From positions 59,699-123,698 of the forward strand of contig NZ_JAVBXX010000017.1 in the NCBI RefSeq assembly GCF_030824335.1: a DNA stretch of 64,000 nucleotides, given 5' to 3'. The DNA is from Azonexus sp. Its GTDB lineage: Bacteria; Pseudomonadota; Gammaproteobacteria; Burkholderiales; Rhodocyclaceae. The first letter of the stretch is position 1; each line of letters starts with the position of its first letter. The translations under genes and the position numbers were made by a program. Under the pieces are notes generated by a model that searched no databases, had not been told where the DNA came from, and saw nothing but the letters and a program-made list of their open reading frames with translations. This document shows positions 17,574 through 27,252 of this stretch, piece by piece.

Positions 17574-17957
17574 TCAGTAGCTTGTGCCGTAATAGGCATG
17601 GACGTTCTTTTCCCAGGTCGCATCGGCCATGTTGGGCCAATTGTCGGGATCGAACCCCGGTGCATTTTTCAGGCGTTCTTCGTTGGTATCCATGACAAAG
17701 CGCTTGTTTACCGTATCGACCTTCAGCGCGCTCCACGGCACGGCAAAAAGCTTTTCGCCGAGGCTGAGGAAACCGCCGAAGGACAGTACGGCGTAGCAAA
17801 CCTTGCCGTTTTCGATGTTCAGCATGAGTTCCTTGATGTTGCCCAGTTTTTCGCCTTTCGGGTTATAGACGTCGTCGCTGCTCAACGAGCTGGCACTGAG
17901 GACGCGTGAGTTAAGACGGCCGGCGTTGATGGCAGCTGTGTTGATCGTATCGTTCAT
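17574..17957 (-). CDS. PRC-barrel domain protein
   Basis: 127 residues from the ATG at 17957, which has an AGGAG site six bases upstream. Residues 17-90 are a PRC-barrel (LSSDDVYNPKGEKLGNIKELMLNIENGKVCYAVLSFGGFLSLGEKLFAVPWSAL), followed by a short acidic tail (GFDPDNWPNMADATWEKNVHAYYG). Proteins of this shape are common in betaproteobacteria, usually with stress-related genes; no enzymatic role is known. It is divergent from the esterase gene. Confidence 0.85.
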   Translation of the reverse strand: MNDTINTAAINAGRLNSRVLSASSLSSDDVYNPKGEKLGNIKELMLNIENGKVCYAVLSFGGFLSLGEKLFAVPWSALKVDTVNKRFVMDTNEERLKNAPGFDPDNWPNMADATWEKNVHAYYGTSY

Positions 17958-18168
17958 TTGATGCTCCTGATAAATTGAATGAATGGGGCGGCTGCCTGAG
18001 TGCTGATCTGGTATCCGTGATGAGGAGAATAGACAAGGCAACGCTGGCAATCGGTGCGCTGGCGCCCTTAGCGTATTGGCCTGCTGACTGTGTTCGAACA
18101 GACAAATGCGGCGATGTGCCCTGTCTGATAATTGGCGCCATCAACTGAAATGCTATAAGGAACAGCAA

Positions 18169-19200
18169 ATGGCAAGGCGAACACGAAAACCAGCCTGGAG
18201 CCGATCATTGCAGCGCGTTTTGAAGACGATGACGCGGACGGCAATGAACGTCGGCAGCAAGGCGATCAAGGCAGGTTTGCGGGCCGCACCGCCGGCCGGA
18301 AAGCGCGTCGTGAGCAAAAAGGCGCTGGCGCCGTCGGCCAACTGGACGGCGGGGATTGCCATTGGCGCGGCGGGGCCGCGCCGCTATCGGCTCTACAAGC
18401 CGTCCGGCATTCAACGCGACGAACGCTTGCCGTTGCTGGTCATGCTGCATGGCTGCGGACAGGATGCCGAGGCTCTGGCCGCCAGCAGCCGGATGAACGC
18501 AGTTGCTGCCCGTGAACGTTTTTTCGTGCTCTATCCGGAGCAGGATCGCCTGGCGAATGTGCAGGGATGCTGGAGCTGGTACGACACGCGGACGGGCCGG
18601 GCGCAAGCCGAAGCCAGTTCGATCGGTGCCGCCATCGAGCAGATTTGCCTGACCCAGGCCGTCGACCGCAATCGGGTGGCGCTGGCGGGGATTTCCGCCG
18701 GCGCCGGCATGGCCGTCTTGCTGGCGACGCTGCATCCGGAGCGCTTTCGGGCAATCGCCATGCATTCGGGGATCGCGCCGGGCGTCGCCCATTCGTCGGT
18801 GACCGCCATCAAGGCCATGTTCGGACAAACCGCGACCACTTCGCCGCTGCCGGCCATTGCGCCCGATGTGCGACTGCCGGCCTTGCTGGTCATTCACGGT
18901 GCGGCAGACCACGTGGTGGCGCCGGGGAATGGCCGGGAAGCCGCCCTGCGCTGGGCGGAGCGGGTCGGTGCCAAGGCCGGCAAAGCGCGCCGGGTGCAGC
19001 GCGGCGCGCGTTACGCCGCGACCATCACCGATTATCGAAAAAGCAGGCAGTTGACCGCAACATTCTGTGAAGTCGAGCGGCTCGGCCACGCCTGGAGCGG
19101 CGGGGCCGCGGGCCAGCCCTACAGCGATCCGCAAGGGCCGGATGCGTCGCGGATGATCTGGTCCTTCATCGCCCGGCAATTTGCCGGGGCGGCCGGCTAG
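18169..19200 (+). CDS. PHB depolymerase-family esterase
   Basis: 343 residues starting at ATG 18169, preceded by AAGG. The core (~65-340) is the alpha/beta-hydrolase PHB depolymerase type: LLVMLHGCGQDAEALAASSRMN, QGCWSWYD, VDRNRVALAGISAGAGMA (nucleophile in GISAG), AMHSG, LVIHGAADHVV (acid), and LGHAWSGG (His). It should hydrolyse short-chain polyhydroxyalkanoates or related esters. Unlike secreted depolymerases it has no signal peptide; the first ~55 residues are strongly basic (Arg/Lys-rich), which could target it to granules or nucleic acid. The word GTTGACCGCAACAT lies near its 3' end. Confidence 0.85.
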   Translation: MARRTRKPAWSRSLQRVLKTMTRTAMNVGSKAIKAGLRAAPPAGKRVVSKKALAPSANWTAGIAIGAAGPRRYRLYKPSGIQRDERLPLLVMLHGCGQDAEALAASSRMNAVAARERFFVLYPEQDRLANVQGCWSWYDTRTGRAQAEASSIGAAIEQICLTQAVDRNRVALAGISAGAGMAVLLATLHPERFRAIAMHSGIAPGVAHSSVTAIKAMFGQTATTSPLPAIAPDVRLPALLVIHGAADHVVAPGNGREAALRWAERVGAKAGKARRVQRGARYAATITDYRKSRQLTATFCEVERLGHAWSGGAAGQPYSDPQGPDASRMIWSFIARQFAGAAG

Positions 19201-19215
19201 CGCCGCCGCAGCCAG

Positions 19216-19608
19216 CTATTCAGTCGTCTTGCCGCTGAAATGCTCACCGTCGCCCTCGGCGTCGGCGCGGGTCTTGTGAATGACGCCATCGCGATGATGC
19301 GGCGGCGCATAAAGCGTATATAGCTTCAGCGGCACGCTGCCGGTGTTGATGATGTTGTGATTGACGCCGGCCGGGACGAGTACCGCAAAGCCGGCTTGAA
19401 TCGCGGTCCGGGCGCCATTCAGCACGGCCTCGCCGGAACCTTCTTCGACACGGAAAAACTGGTCGACCTGATGAATCTCGGCGCCGATGTCTTCCTGCGG
19501 TTTCAGCGACATCAGGACCAGTTGGGAATTTTTGGCCGTATAGAGCACTTGGCGAAACTTGTTGTTCTTGACCGCGAGACTTTCGATATCCTGGACAAAA
19601 CCCTTCAT
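19216..19608 (-). CDS. cupin-domain protein
   Basis: 130 residues from ATG 19608 (MKGFVQDIESLAVKN). It is a single-domain cupin: the first motif is G-E-IHQVDQFFRVEEGSGEAVLNG and the second VLVPAGVNHNIINTG, with His/Glu metal ligands. The IHQVDQFF and PPHHRDGVIHKT segments match small cupins of unknown activity, probably metal-binding. The frame extends upstream but without similarity. It lies 76 bp after the start side of the alpha/beta-hydrolase gene transcribed in the same direction, so the two may form an operon. Confidence 0.85.
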   Translation of the reverse strand: MKGFVQDIESLAVKNNKFRQVLYTAKNSQLVLMSLKPQEDIGAEIHQVDQFFRVEEGSGEAVLNGARTAIQAGFAVLVPAGVNHNIINTGSVPLKLYTLYAPPHHRDGVIHKTRADAEGDGEHFSGKTTE

Positions 19609-19684
19609 TACGACTCCTTCGGTGCGCCATGTGGCGCTTTGCTGATTTTTGTGTTGACCGTGCAAGGCTTGGGATTCCTGCGCA

Positions 19685-20389
19685 TCAGAATTTGTTGTCC
19701 TTGATCCAGTCGAGCAAACGCTCACTGACCAGTTTGGGTTGATCAAGCGTCGCCAGGTGGCCGCACTCGGCGATGAGTTCAAGCTTGGCATGCTTGATCC
19801 CGCTGGCAATCTCTTGCGCCATTTGTGGTGGCGTGATCAGGTCGTCCTGGCCACAGATCACCAGCGTCGGGCAGGTGATGCTTTTCAATGTCGGCCGGCT
19901 GTCCGGGCGGCCGATGATCGCTCGTTGCTGGCGTTCGAAAACCGCCTTCCCCAGACCATTCGCCATCGACTGGATGTTGCCCCGCACCGCAGGTAGATTC
20001 ATGCGTGCCGGATGCGAGAGCAGCGGCAGCAATTGCTCGATCACGGCGTCGAGATCGGTCGCGGCCAGCTTGATCAGTGCTTCGCGTTGTGCACTGGCTT
20101 CCGATGTATCAGGCCGCGCCGTCGTGTCCATCAGCACCAATCCAGCCACCCGTTCGGGGGCCTGGCGCATGATTTCGAAAGCGACGTAGCCGCCAAGTGA
20201 CAGGCCGAGCAGCACAAAACGTTTGGCCGACGCCTGCTTGAGTACGCTGGCGGCCAGATCGGCAATCGACTCGGCAAGGCTCAGGTTGCCCACTTCAACG
20301 GTAGCCACCGCCGTCAAGGCAGCCACCTGTTCCGTAAAAACGCTTGCATCATTGAGCAAGCCGGGTAACAGCAAAATATTCGGTTTCAT
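19685..20389 (-). CDS. alpha/beta hydrolase
   Basis: 234 residues from ATG 20389, which has AGGAA nine bases upstream. The alpha/beta-hydrolase triad is visible: nucleophile Ser in GLSLGGYVAFEIMRQ, Asp in CGQDDLITPP, and His in ECGHLATLDQP. The oxyanion region LLPGLLNDASVF is typical of small BioH/MhpC-like esterases. The substrate is unknown. It is divergent from the alternative oxidase gene, with 231 bp between the starts. Confidence 0.85.
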   Translation of the reverse strand: MKPNILLLPGLLNDASVFTEQVAALTAVATVEVGNLSLAESIADLAASVLKQASAKRFVLLGLSLGGYVAFEIMRQAPERVAGLVLMDTTARPDTSEASAQREALIKLAATDLDAVIEQLLPLLSHPARMNLPAVRGNIQSMANGLGKAVFERQQRAIIGRPDSRPTLKSITCPTLVICGQDDLITPPQMAQEIASGIKHAKLELIAECGHLATLDQPKLVSERLLDWIKDNKF

Positions 20390-20558
20390 GCTTCGTTCCT
20401 GAAGTGACATTGAAGGCCCTGCCTGACAAAAAAAACAGGTGAAATTATTGAAAAACACTCAATGTCTGGAACCACCGCGGCGAATTGCTGCGAAGAGCGT
20501 CGTGGTTTGATATTGCGCGCTATGAACGCGACTGCTCGGTGCGCAAACCCACAGAAAA

Positions 20559-20574
20559 GCGCAATTTGTTGCGC
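20559..20574. promoter_or_regulatory. palindrome upstream of the alternative oxidase gene (candidate operator)
   Basis: GCGCAA-TTTG-TTGCGC is a perfect 6-bp inverted repeat 46 bases before the aox start. Related half-sites (TTGCGCGC, GTGCGCAA) occur just upstream around 20513-20546. Its place and symmetry suit a dimeric regulator; the regulator is not known. Confidence 0.4.
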
Positions 20575-20620
20575 TACCGTCAATTCCCCAAGCGAGCTCA
20601 GGTGTCTGCAGGAGATTGTG

Positions 20621-21271
20621 ATGTCGCATGAATTCAGGGCGAATGGTTTTTTCAAGGCGGCTGAGCCAGTCAAGTCAGTGCAACATCACATTCCTGAGAA
20701 TGTGCGAGACAGGATTGCGCTCCTGTGCGTCAAATTCCTGCGCTATTTCGCCGATCTTTTTTTTGCCAGACGCTATGGCCATCGCGCCGTTGTTCTGGAA
20801 ACCATTGCCGCTGTACCGGGCATGGTCGGTGGTTCGCTGCAGCACCTGAAATCGCTGCACCGCATGGCGTCCGATGATGGCTGGATTCGTACGCTGCTGG
20901 ACGAAGCAGAAAACGAGCGCATGCATTTGCTCACCTTCATTCTCATTGCCCAGCCATCGCGGTTTGAGCGCCTGCTGATCCTGCTTGTTCAAGGGGCGTT
21001 CTACAACGTCTACTTCCTGCTCTACCTGTTTTCTCCGGCAACGGCACATCGCGTCGTGGGTTACCTGGAAGAAGAAGCGGTTCATAGCTACACGACCTAT
21101 CTGGCTGGTGTGGACGATGGTACTTACGCCAACGTCCCGGCACCGGCAATTGCCATCGATTACTGGCAACTGGCGGCCGATGCCCGCTTGCGCGAGGTCA
21201 TCATCGCCGTTCGCGCCGACGAGGCAACGCATCGCGATGTCAATCATCAGTTTGCCAACCATCTGAGTTGA
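20621..21271 (+). CDS. aox: cyanide-insensitive alternative oxidase (di-iron ubiquinol oxidase)
   Basis: 216 residues from ATG 20621, with GGAG six bases upstream. It carries all four AOX motifs: LETIAAVPG (Glu60), NERMHLL (Glu99, His102), [10 protein letters not shown] (Glu150) and [12 protein letters not shown] (Glu201, His204), i.e. a complete di-iron ligand set. Two amphipathic helices between ([20 protein letters not shown]) should bind the inner face of the cytoplasmic membrane. AOX oxidises ubiquinol and reduces oxygen to water without pumping protons, and is resistant to cyanide, sulfide and NO. It is rare in bacteria (known in Novosphingobium and Vibrio). The next gene is a stress-type protein 140 bp downstream. 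Confidence 0.95.
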   Translation: MSHEFRANGFFKAAEPVKSVQHHIPENVRDRIALLCVKFLRYFADLFFARRYGHRAVVLETIAAVPGMVGGSLQHLKSLHRMASDDGWIRTLLDEAENERMHLLTFILIAQPSRFERLLILLVQGAFYNVYFLLYLFSPATAHRVVGYLEEEAVHSYTTYLAGVDDGTYANVPAPAIAIDYWQLAADARLREVIIAVRADEATHRDVNHQFANHLS

Positions 21272-21411
21272 GTGTTATTCGTTTGACATTTCCGCTGGCG
21301 CCGGCAACGCGACTGGAGCCGGTCGGTTCCCTGACGCACAGACGTCCCGCTCAATGGGAAATAGTGTCAAATTTCATCCGTTTCATGCGGATTTATCCCA
21401 AGGAGAAAACC

Positions 21412-21945
21412 ATGGACGAATACCGTCACCACATTTCCGGATTTTTTGCCCATCGCGAGGAAGCTGAGGGCGCTGCCAACCGGCTGGCAGCGCGCGGCAT
21501 ACCGCGCGATCAGCTGCAACTTTTCGATGCCGATTCAGGGCCGTTGGTGGCCCAGCCGAAAGGCGAAAGCAACGAGGTGCTGAACAAGGTGCTGGTGGAT
21601 GGTGCCATCGGCACGGCGGTCGGTGCCGGCATCGGCGCCCTGACGCAACTGGCGCTGGTGGCCGGCAGCGTCACGCTGTTTGTTGCCAGTCCGCTGGTTG
21701 CGCCGCTGGTCATGCTGGGCTGGGGCGCCAGTCTCGGTGCCTTTGTCGGCGCTGCCGCCGGTGCCAATACGGGCGTCGAGCGCAAGGAGGGCTGGCTGGC
21801 GGATCTGATTCATGATGCCGTCGCCAATGGTCAGGTGGTTCTGGTTGCCCAGACCCGGAGCGAGGAGCAGACGGCCATCGCCCGTGAAATCGTCAGCAAT
21901 GCGGTGGGCGAGTTCCAGGATGTCGCCAGCAAGGTTCCTGCGTAA
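21412..21945 (+). CDS. glycine-zipper stress-type membrane protein
   Basis: 177 residues from ATG 21412, preceded by AGGAG. Residues 1-45 (YRHHISGFFAHREEAEGAANRLAARGIPRDQLQLF) resemble the general-stress YflT/17M-type fold that appears on small Gly-rich proteins. Residues 65-125 are a Gly/Ala-rich hydrophobic stretch with glycine-zipper spacing (GAIGTAVGAGIGALTQLAL and GWGASLGAFVGAAAGANTG). The C-terminal part (NGQVVLVAQTRSEEQTAIAREIV) is a soluble alpha/beta segment. A role in membrane stress is plausible but unproven. It may share a transcript with aox. Confidence 0.7.
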   Translation: MDEYRHHISGFFAHREEAEGAANRLAARGIPRDQLQLFDADSGPLVAQPKGESNEVLNKVLVDGAIGTAVGAGIGALTQLALVAGSVTLFVASPLVAPLVMLGWGASLGAFVGAAAGANTGVERKEGWLADLIHDAVANGQVVLVAQTRSEEQTAIAREIVSNAVGEFQDVASKVPA

Positions 21946-22113
21946 CCGGGGTTTGCCAGTTCCCTGAATTGTCGCGAAAGGCATTGCAAATCAGTCGGTG
22001 CGACGATATGTCACATTCTCCCCGGCCTCCCGGCTCGCTACCATCCGCCTCCTTCTGACAGCGATCGGTACGGTGCCGGTCGCCTGGTCGGCGATGTTTT
22101 TCCGGGGGAACGG

Positions 22114-24285
22114 ATGCTGCTTCACGAATCGACCGGGCGAAATGCCCTGAAACCCTTGTCGCTGGCGCTATGGCTGGCTTTTTCGACAGGTCTGGCGGCA
22201 GCCGACAGCGTGCTCGACGAGATGACCGTGACCGACAGTGTCCTCGGCGAACCGCTCGACCTGACGCGCCAGCACCAGACCGGCAGCCGGCTGGGGCTGA
22301 CGGTGCGTGAGACACCGGCCTCGGTCACCGTGGTCGATCGCGAAACCCTCGAGCGGCGTGGTGTCGAGTCGACGCAGGAAGCGCTGAAAAATGTGCCCGG
22401 GATGACTTCCTCCTCCGCGCCGGGGTCGCCGGGTTCGGTGTTCTATCGTGGCTTTTCCGGGGCCAGCGTGACCCAGTTGTTCAACGGCATCACCGTGCAA
22501 TACGACGCAATTGCCGGACGTGCGGTCGATAGCTGGATCTATGACCGGGTCGAAGCCATTGGCGGTGCTTCCGGTTTCCTTCATGGTGCGGGGGCGGTCG
22601 GTGGTACGGTCAATTACGTCACCAAGCTGGCCAGCCGCGATGGCGATCTGACTGAAATGAAGGCGGCTTACGGGCGCTTTGATGCGAGCCAGCTGGCGCT
22701 TGGCGCCAACCGCCGGATTGGCGACAGCAACGTGCTGCGGCTCGACCTCAACCGCAGTTCCGTCAACGGCTGGAGCGATGGCACCAAGCGCAATGCCCAC
22801 GAAGTGGCGGCGTCCTGGCTGGCCGAATTGACACCCACGCTGAGTCATACGCTGGCACTGGAGTACCAGAACGAAAAAGTGGATCGTCCCTACTGGGGCA
22901 CCCCGATCCTCAAGCCGGTCGGCAGTCGTGTGGCGATCGACGAGGGCACGCGCTTCAAGAATTACAACTCGGCCGATGGCGTCTATGAACAGACCGTGCG
23001 CTGGGGGCGTTCGATTCTCGAATACAAGGCCGGCGACCGGCTGAATCTGCGCAACACGTTCTACCACTACGATGCATTGCGCGATTATCGCAACGTCGAA
23101 ACCTATGCCTTCAATGCCACCAATACCGGCGTCATCCGCTCGAATGCACTATTGCAGCGCCACGATCAGTCGCTGAACGGCAATCGTCTCGAATTCACCT
23201 GGCAGGACAGCCTGGGCGGACGCCCCAGTACCTGGGCCGGTGGTTTTGACTACAGCGTCAACAAGCAGACGCGATTCCCGCTGTCGGTTGCCGGGCCGTT
23301 CGGTACGGTCAATCCCTATGATTTCAGCACCGAAGATTTCTTCAGCCTGCCGGGCGTGACGCCGGGCTACAATCCGGATCGGAGCAACCGGGTCAAGACG
23401 CTGGCCGCCTTCCTCGAGAACCGGACCTTCCTGACGCCGGCCCTGTCTTTGCTGACGGGGCTGCGGCATGATCGCATCGATCTTGAGGTGACCAACCACC
23501 GGGCAGTGACGGCAAGCAATCCGGCTTATTTCGAGCGCCGCTATACACCGACCACCGGACGCATCGCGCTGGCCTGGGAGCTGACGCCGCATGCCAATGT
23601 CTATGTCCAGTACAGCACGGCTGCCGATCCGCCGTCCGGCATCCTGACCACCGCCACCTTCACCCAGGTCCGCGATTTCGATCTGAGCACCGGCAAACAG
23701 TGGGAAATCGGCAGCAAATTCTCCTTTGCCGACGGTCGAGGCAGCGGCACGCTGGCCTACTACGACATCACCCGGCGCAATATTGCCGTCAGCGACCCGA
23801 ACAACCCGGGCACGACGATCCCGGTCGGTCAGCAATCGTCGCGCGGGGTCGAGCTGGCACTTGGTTACCGGATCACTTCCGGGCTGCAGCTTGCCGGCAA
23901 CCTGTCGCTGGTCGATGCGCAGTACGACGATTTCAACGAAACGGTCGGCGGTGTTGCCGTATCGCGGGCCGGTAACCGGCCAACGAATATTCCCAAGCGG
24001 GTCGCCAACCTGTGGCTGACTTACAGTCCGCTGGCGAACGTCGAACTGGGGAGCGACCTGCGCCACGTTTCATCGCGCTACGCCAATTCGGCGAACACGC
24101 TGAGTGACGAGGGCTACACCTTGCTGGGCGCCTACGCCAGCTACCAGGTGGATCGACGGACGCGCATCGTGCTGCGCGGCAAGAATCTGACCGACGAGAT
24201 CTACGCCGAAAGCTTCTCCGGCACGAACATGATCTATCTGGGGCGCCCGCGGACGGTGGACCTGTCGATCCAGACCAGTTTCTGA
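22114..24285 (+). CDS. TonB-dependent siderophore receptor
   Basis: 723 residues with GGGGGAA just before the ATG. A signal peptide (LKPLSLALWLAFSTGLAAA) is followed by a TonB-box-like DEMTVT, the plug domain (ETPASVTVVDRETLERRGVESTQEALKNVPG ... GGTVNYVTK), and a 22-strand barrel ending in an aromatic residue (SIQTSF). The FhuE/FpvA-like region VYVQYSTAADPPSGI and YDITRRNIAVSDP support a ferric-siderophore ligand, probably hydroxamate or mixed type, though the ligand cannot be read from sequence. It heads the operon that encodes PepSY, TonB, ExbB and ExbD. I did not find a convincing Fur box upstream. Confidence 0.93.
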   Translation: MLLHESTGRNALKPLSLALWLAFSTGLAAADSVLDEMTVTDSVLGEPLDLTRQHQTGSRLGLTVRETPASVTVVDRETLERRGVESTQEALKNVPGMTSSSAPGSPGSVFYRGFSGASVTQLFNGITVQYDAIAGRAVDSWIYDRVEAIGGASGFLHGAGAVGGTVNYVTKLASRDGDLTEMKAAYGRFDASQLALGANRRIGDSNVLRLDLNRSSVNGWSDGTKRNAHEVAASWLAELTPTLSHTLALEYQNEKVDRPYWGTPILKPVGSRVAIDEGTRFKNYNSADGVYEQTVRWGRSILEYKAGDRLNLRNTFYHYDALRDYRNVETYAFNATNTGVIRSNALLQRHDQSLNGNRLEFTWQDSLGGRPSTWAGGFDYSVNKQTRFPLSVAGPFGTVNPYDFSTEDFFSLPGVTPGYNPDRSNRVKTLAAFLENRTFLTPALSLLTGLRHDRIDLEVTNHRAVTASNPAYFERRYTPTTGRIALAWELTPHANVYVQYSTAADPPSGILTTATFTQVRDFDLSTGKQWEIGSKFSFADGRGSGTLAYYDITRRNIAVSDPNNPGTTIPVGQQSSRGVELALGYRITSGLQLAGNLSLVDAQYDDFNETVGGVAVSRAGNRPTNIPKRVANLWLTYSPLANVELGSDLRHVSSRYANSANTLSDEGYTLLGAYASYQVDRRTRIVLRGKNLTDEIYAESFSGTNMIYLGRPRTVDLSIQTSF

Positions 24286-24292
24286 ATCCGCC

Positions 24293-25750
24293 ATGAAGCG
24301 TTATCTCTACCTGGCACATCGCTGGCTGGGCATCCTGTTGTGCCTGGTCATGGCGCTCTGGTTCCTGTCCGGTGTCGTCATGATGTACGTCGGTTATCCG
24401 AAACTGACAGCGCAGGAACATCTGCAGAACCTGCCGGTACTTGATGACGCCGCGTGCTGCCTGCCTGTTGCCGACGCGCTGGCGGCATTGCCGCCAGCCA
24501 GCGTGGTGCGGGGGCTGCGTCTGACCTCGATTGCCGGTGCGCCGGTCTATGTGGTGACGCTGGACAAGAACCGTTTCGCTGCCATCGACGGGCGCAGCGG
24601 CGCGCGGCTTGATGCGGTCGACGCGGCGCTGGCGGTGAAATCGGCACAGGCTTTCCTGCCTGTGGCAGCAAGCCATGCCGGCCAGGTCGACGAGGATGCC
24701 TGGACACACTCGCGGGCGCTGGATGGGCATCGCCCCTTGCACAAGGTCGACATGCACGACGATGCGCGGACCCGGCTGTATGTTTCAGGTGTCACCGGTG
24801 AAGTGGTGCGCGATGCGACGCAGACGGAGCGTATCTGGAACTGGATCGGCGCCTGGCTGCACTGGCTGTATCCGCTACGCGGCGGTTGGGTCGATGCCTG
24901 GTGGAGCGGCATCGTCATTTACGGTTCGCTGGCGGCGACCCTGCTCGGGCTGACCGGCATCTGGGCCGGTTGCCTGCGCTGGCGCCGGCGCCCCTACGCC
25001 AACGGCAGCCACAGTCCTTACCGGGCACCGTGGGCGCGTTGGCATCACTGGCTCGGGCTGGTATTCGGCGGGCTGATCGTCACCTGGATCGCCAGCGGCC
25101 TGTTTTCGATGAACCCGTGGAAGATCTTCGATGCCGGTGCAGTGCGTCCGCAGCGTCCGGCGTTCCTGGTGCCTGCTGACGGGATGACGCCGGGTGCGCT
25201 GCTCGCTTGTCTTCGCCAGGCGGGGTTTGCCGCCAGCGAACTGGAGTGGACGCGCCTGGCCGACGCGCCCTTCATTCTTGCCCGCGATGCCGGGGGCGGC
25301 AGCCGCCTGCTGCCGCCCGCCGAATGTGCGCCGTTCGCCGCTCATGACCTGGCCGGCCTGCAGGCGGCCGGTGCGGCCATGCTGCCGACGGCGCGGGTGA
25401 GCGACGCCTTCGTTCAGCAGGCCTACGACTGGCATTACTACGCCCGGGCGGCGCATACGATGGGCGGCAACCAGAACCGGCCGTTGCCGGTGCTGCGTCT
25501 GCAATTCGACGATGCCGCACAGACCTGGCTCTACCTCGATCCGCGCAGTGGTGCCGTGGTCCTTCGCCTGGACAGCCATACCCGGGTCAAGCGCTGGTTG
25601 TTCGCCCTGCTGCACAGCTGGGACTGGCTGCCCTTGCTGGAACGTCGACCGCTATGGGATGTGCTGCTGGTCCTTGGCAGTCTCGGTGGTTTTGCCGTCA
25701 GTGTCAGTGGTGTGGTGCTTGGCTGGCGCCGCCTGCGCCGCCAACGGTGA
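24293..25750 (+). CDS. PepSY-associated transmembrane protein (ferric-siderophore reductase-like)
   Basis: 485 residues with four main membrane helices: residues 10-34 (HRWLGILLCLVMALWFLSGV), ~195-220 (IVIYGSLAATLLGLTGIWAG), ~247-268 and ~460-480. The PepSY_TM type is recognised from the HRWLG motif, two periplasmic PepSY-like loops, and conserved membrane His residues (HHWLGLVFG, LLHSWDW) that may bind haem. Family members such as FoxB, PiuB and FsrB reduce ferric siderophores at the inner membrane. It starts 7 bp after the receptor stop, so the two genes are cotranscribed and should act in sequence. Confidence 0.85.
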   Translation: MKRYLYLAHRWLGILLCLVMALWFLSGVVMMYVGYPKLTAQEHLQNLPVLDDAACCLPVADALAALPPASVVRGLRLTSIAGAPVYVVTLDKNRFAAIDGRSGARLDAVDAALAVKSAQAFLPVAASHAGQVDEDAWTHSRALDGHRPLHKVDMHDDARTRLYVSGVTGEVVRDATQTERIWNWIGAWLHWLYPLRGGWVDAWWSGIVIYGSLAATLLGLTGIWAGCLRWRRRPYANGSHSPYRAPWARWHHWLGLVFGGLIVTWIASGLFSMNPWKIFDAGAVRPQRPAFLVPADGMTPGALLACLRQAGFAASELEWTRLADAPFILARDAGGGSRLLPPAECAPFAAHDLAGLQAAGAAMLPTARVSDAFVQQAYDWHYYARAAHTMGGNQNRPLPVLRLQFDDAAQTWLYLDPRSGAVVLRLDSHTRVKRWLFALLHSWDWLPLLERRPLWDVLLVLGSLGGFAVSVSGVVLGWRRLRRQR

Positions 25751-25860
25751 CAGCGCTGTACCTGCGACGATTTGCCGCAGCCCGGTGGGCGCCGGGCGGG
25801 TGCCAGCAGGGCGCTTCTTGCGTATCATCCGGTGGCTTCGAACATCGTTCCCGGTCCATC

Positions 25861-26520
25861 GTGTCGCCTCGGTCATTTTCCTCCGTTCCGCCCCAGGCAT
25901 CAGCCACCCGCTGGCTGGGCATTGCCTTCGTGCTGGCGGTGCACGGGCTGGCCGTCTGGGCGCTGATGGCGCATCGCCTGTTGCCGACGCCGAACGAGGC
26001 GGTGACGCTGATGGTCAATTTCATCGCCCCGCCGGCACCGCAGCAGGCGGCTCCCAAGCCCGTCCCGAAACCGCCGGAACCGAAGCCGCTGCCGAAGCAG
26101 CCGCCCCGGCAACTGGTTGCCGAGGCGCCGGTGCTCAGTCCGGCCGAACCGGTGGCGCCGCCAGCTCCGCCGGTACCGCCGGTCGAAGTTGCGCCGCCGG
26201 CACCGGCGATGCCTCTGCCGGTCGGCCCGGTGGCGCTCGGTGGCGAGTTGTCGGTCGTCTGCCCGGCCCGGCAGCCGCCGGCCTATCCGGCGCTGTCGCG
26301 GCGTCTCGGCGAAACCGGCAAGGTTGTCCTGCGGGTGACGCTGGATGAATCCGGAAAAGTCGCCAAAGCGACGGTCGACCGCAGCAGCGGCTTTGCCCGG
26401 CTCGACGAGGCGGCACTGACGGCAGTGCGCAACTGGCGGTGCACGCCGTCTTCGCGCAATGGCCGGCCGGTCGAGGCGACCGCGGTGCAACCCTTTAATT
26501 TCGTTCTGGAAGGAAACTGA
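25861..26520 (+). CDS. tonB: TonB energy-transducing protein
   Basis: 219 residues if translation starts at the GTG at 25861; the frame is open upstream through the end of the PepSY gene, but this start places the single N-terminal membrane helix (WLGIAFVLAVHGLAVWALMA) correctly near residues 15-34. A Pro-rich periplasmic spacer (KPVPKPPEPKPLPKQPP and more) leads to the C-terminal TonB domain (YPALSRRLGETGKVVLRVTLDESGKV ... LDEAALTAVRNWRC). The start codon is uncertain because no good ribosome site is seen. It transmits proton-motive energy from ExbB/ExbD to the receptor encoded upstream. Confidence 0.9.
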   Translation: MSPRSFSSVPPQASATRWLGIAFVLAVHGLAVWALMAHRLLPTPNEAVTLMVNFIAPPAPQQAAPKPVPKPPEPKPLPKQPPRQLVAEAPVLSPAEPVAPPAPPVPPVEVAPPAPAMPLPVGPVALGGELSVVCPARQPPAYPALSRRLGETGKVVLRVTLDESGKVAKATVDRSSGFARLDEAALTAVRNWRCTPSSRNGRPVEATAVQPFNFVLEGN

Positions 26521-26523
26521 TTC

Positions 26524-27251
<728 letters not shown>

Positions 27252-27252
<1 letters not shown>

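Noticed and set aside
21946..22113. Possible Fur box upstream of the TonB receptor
   Set aside because: Only short AT-rich half-matches near GCATTGCAAATC were seen, too weak to call. A position-weight scan would be needed; a high-scoring site would support it.
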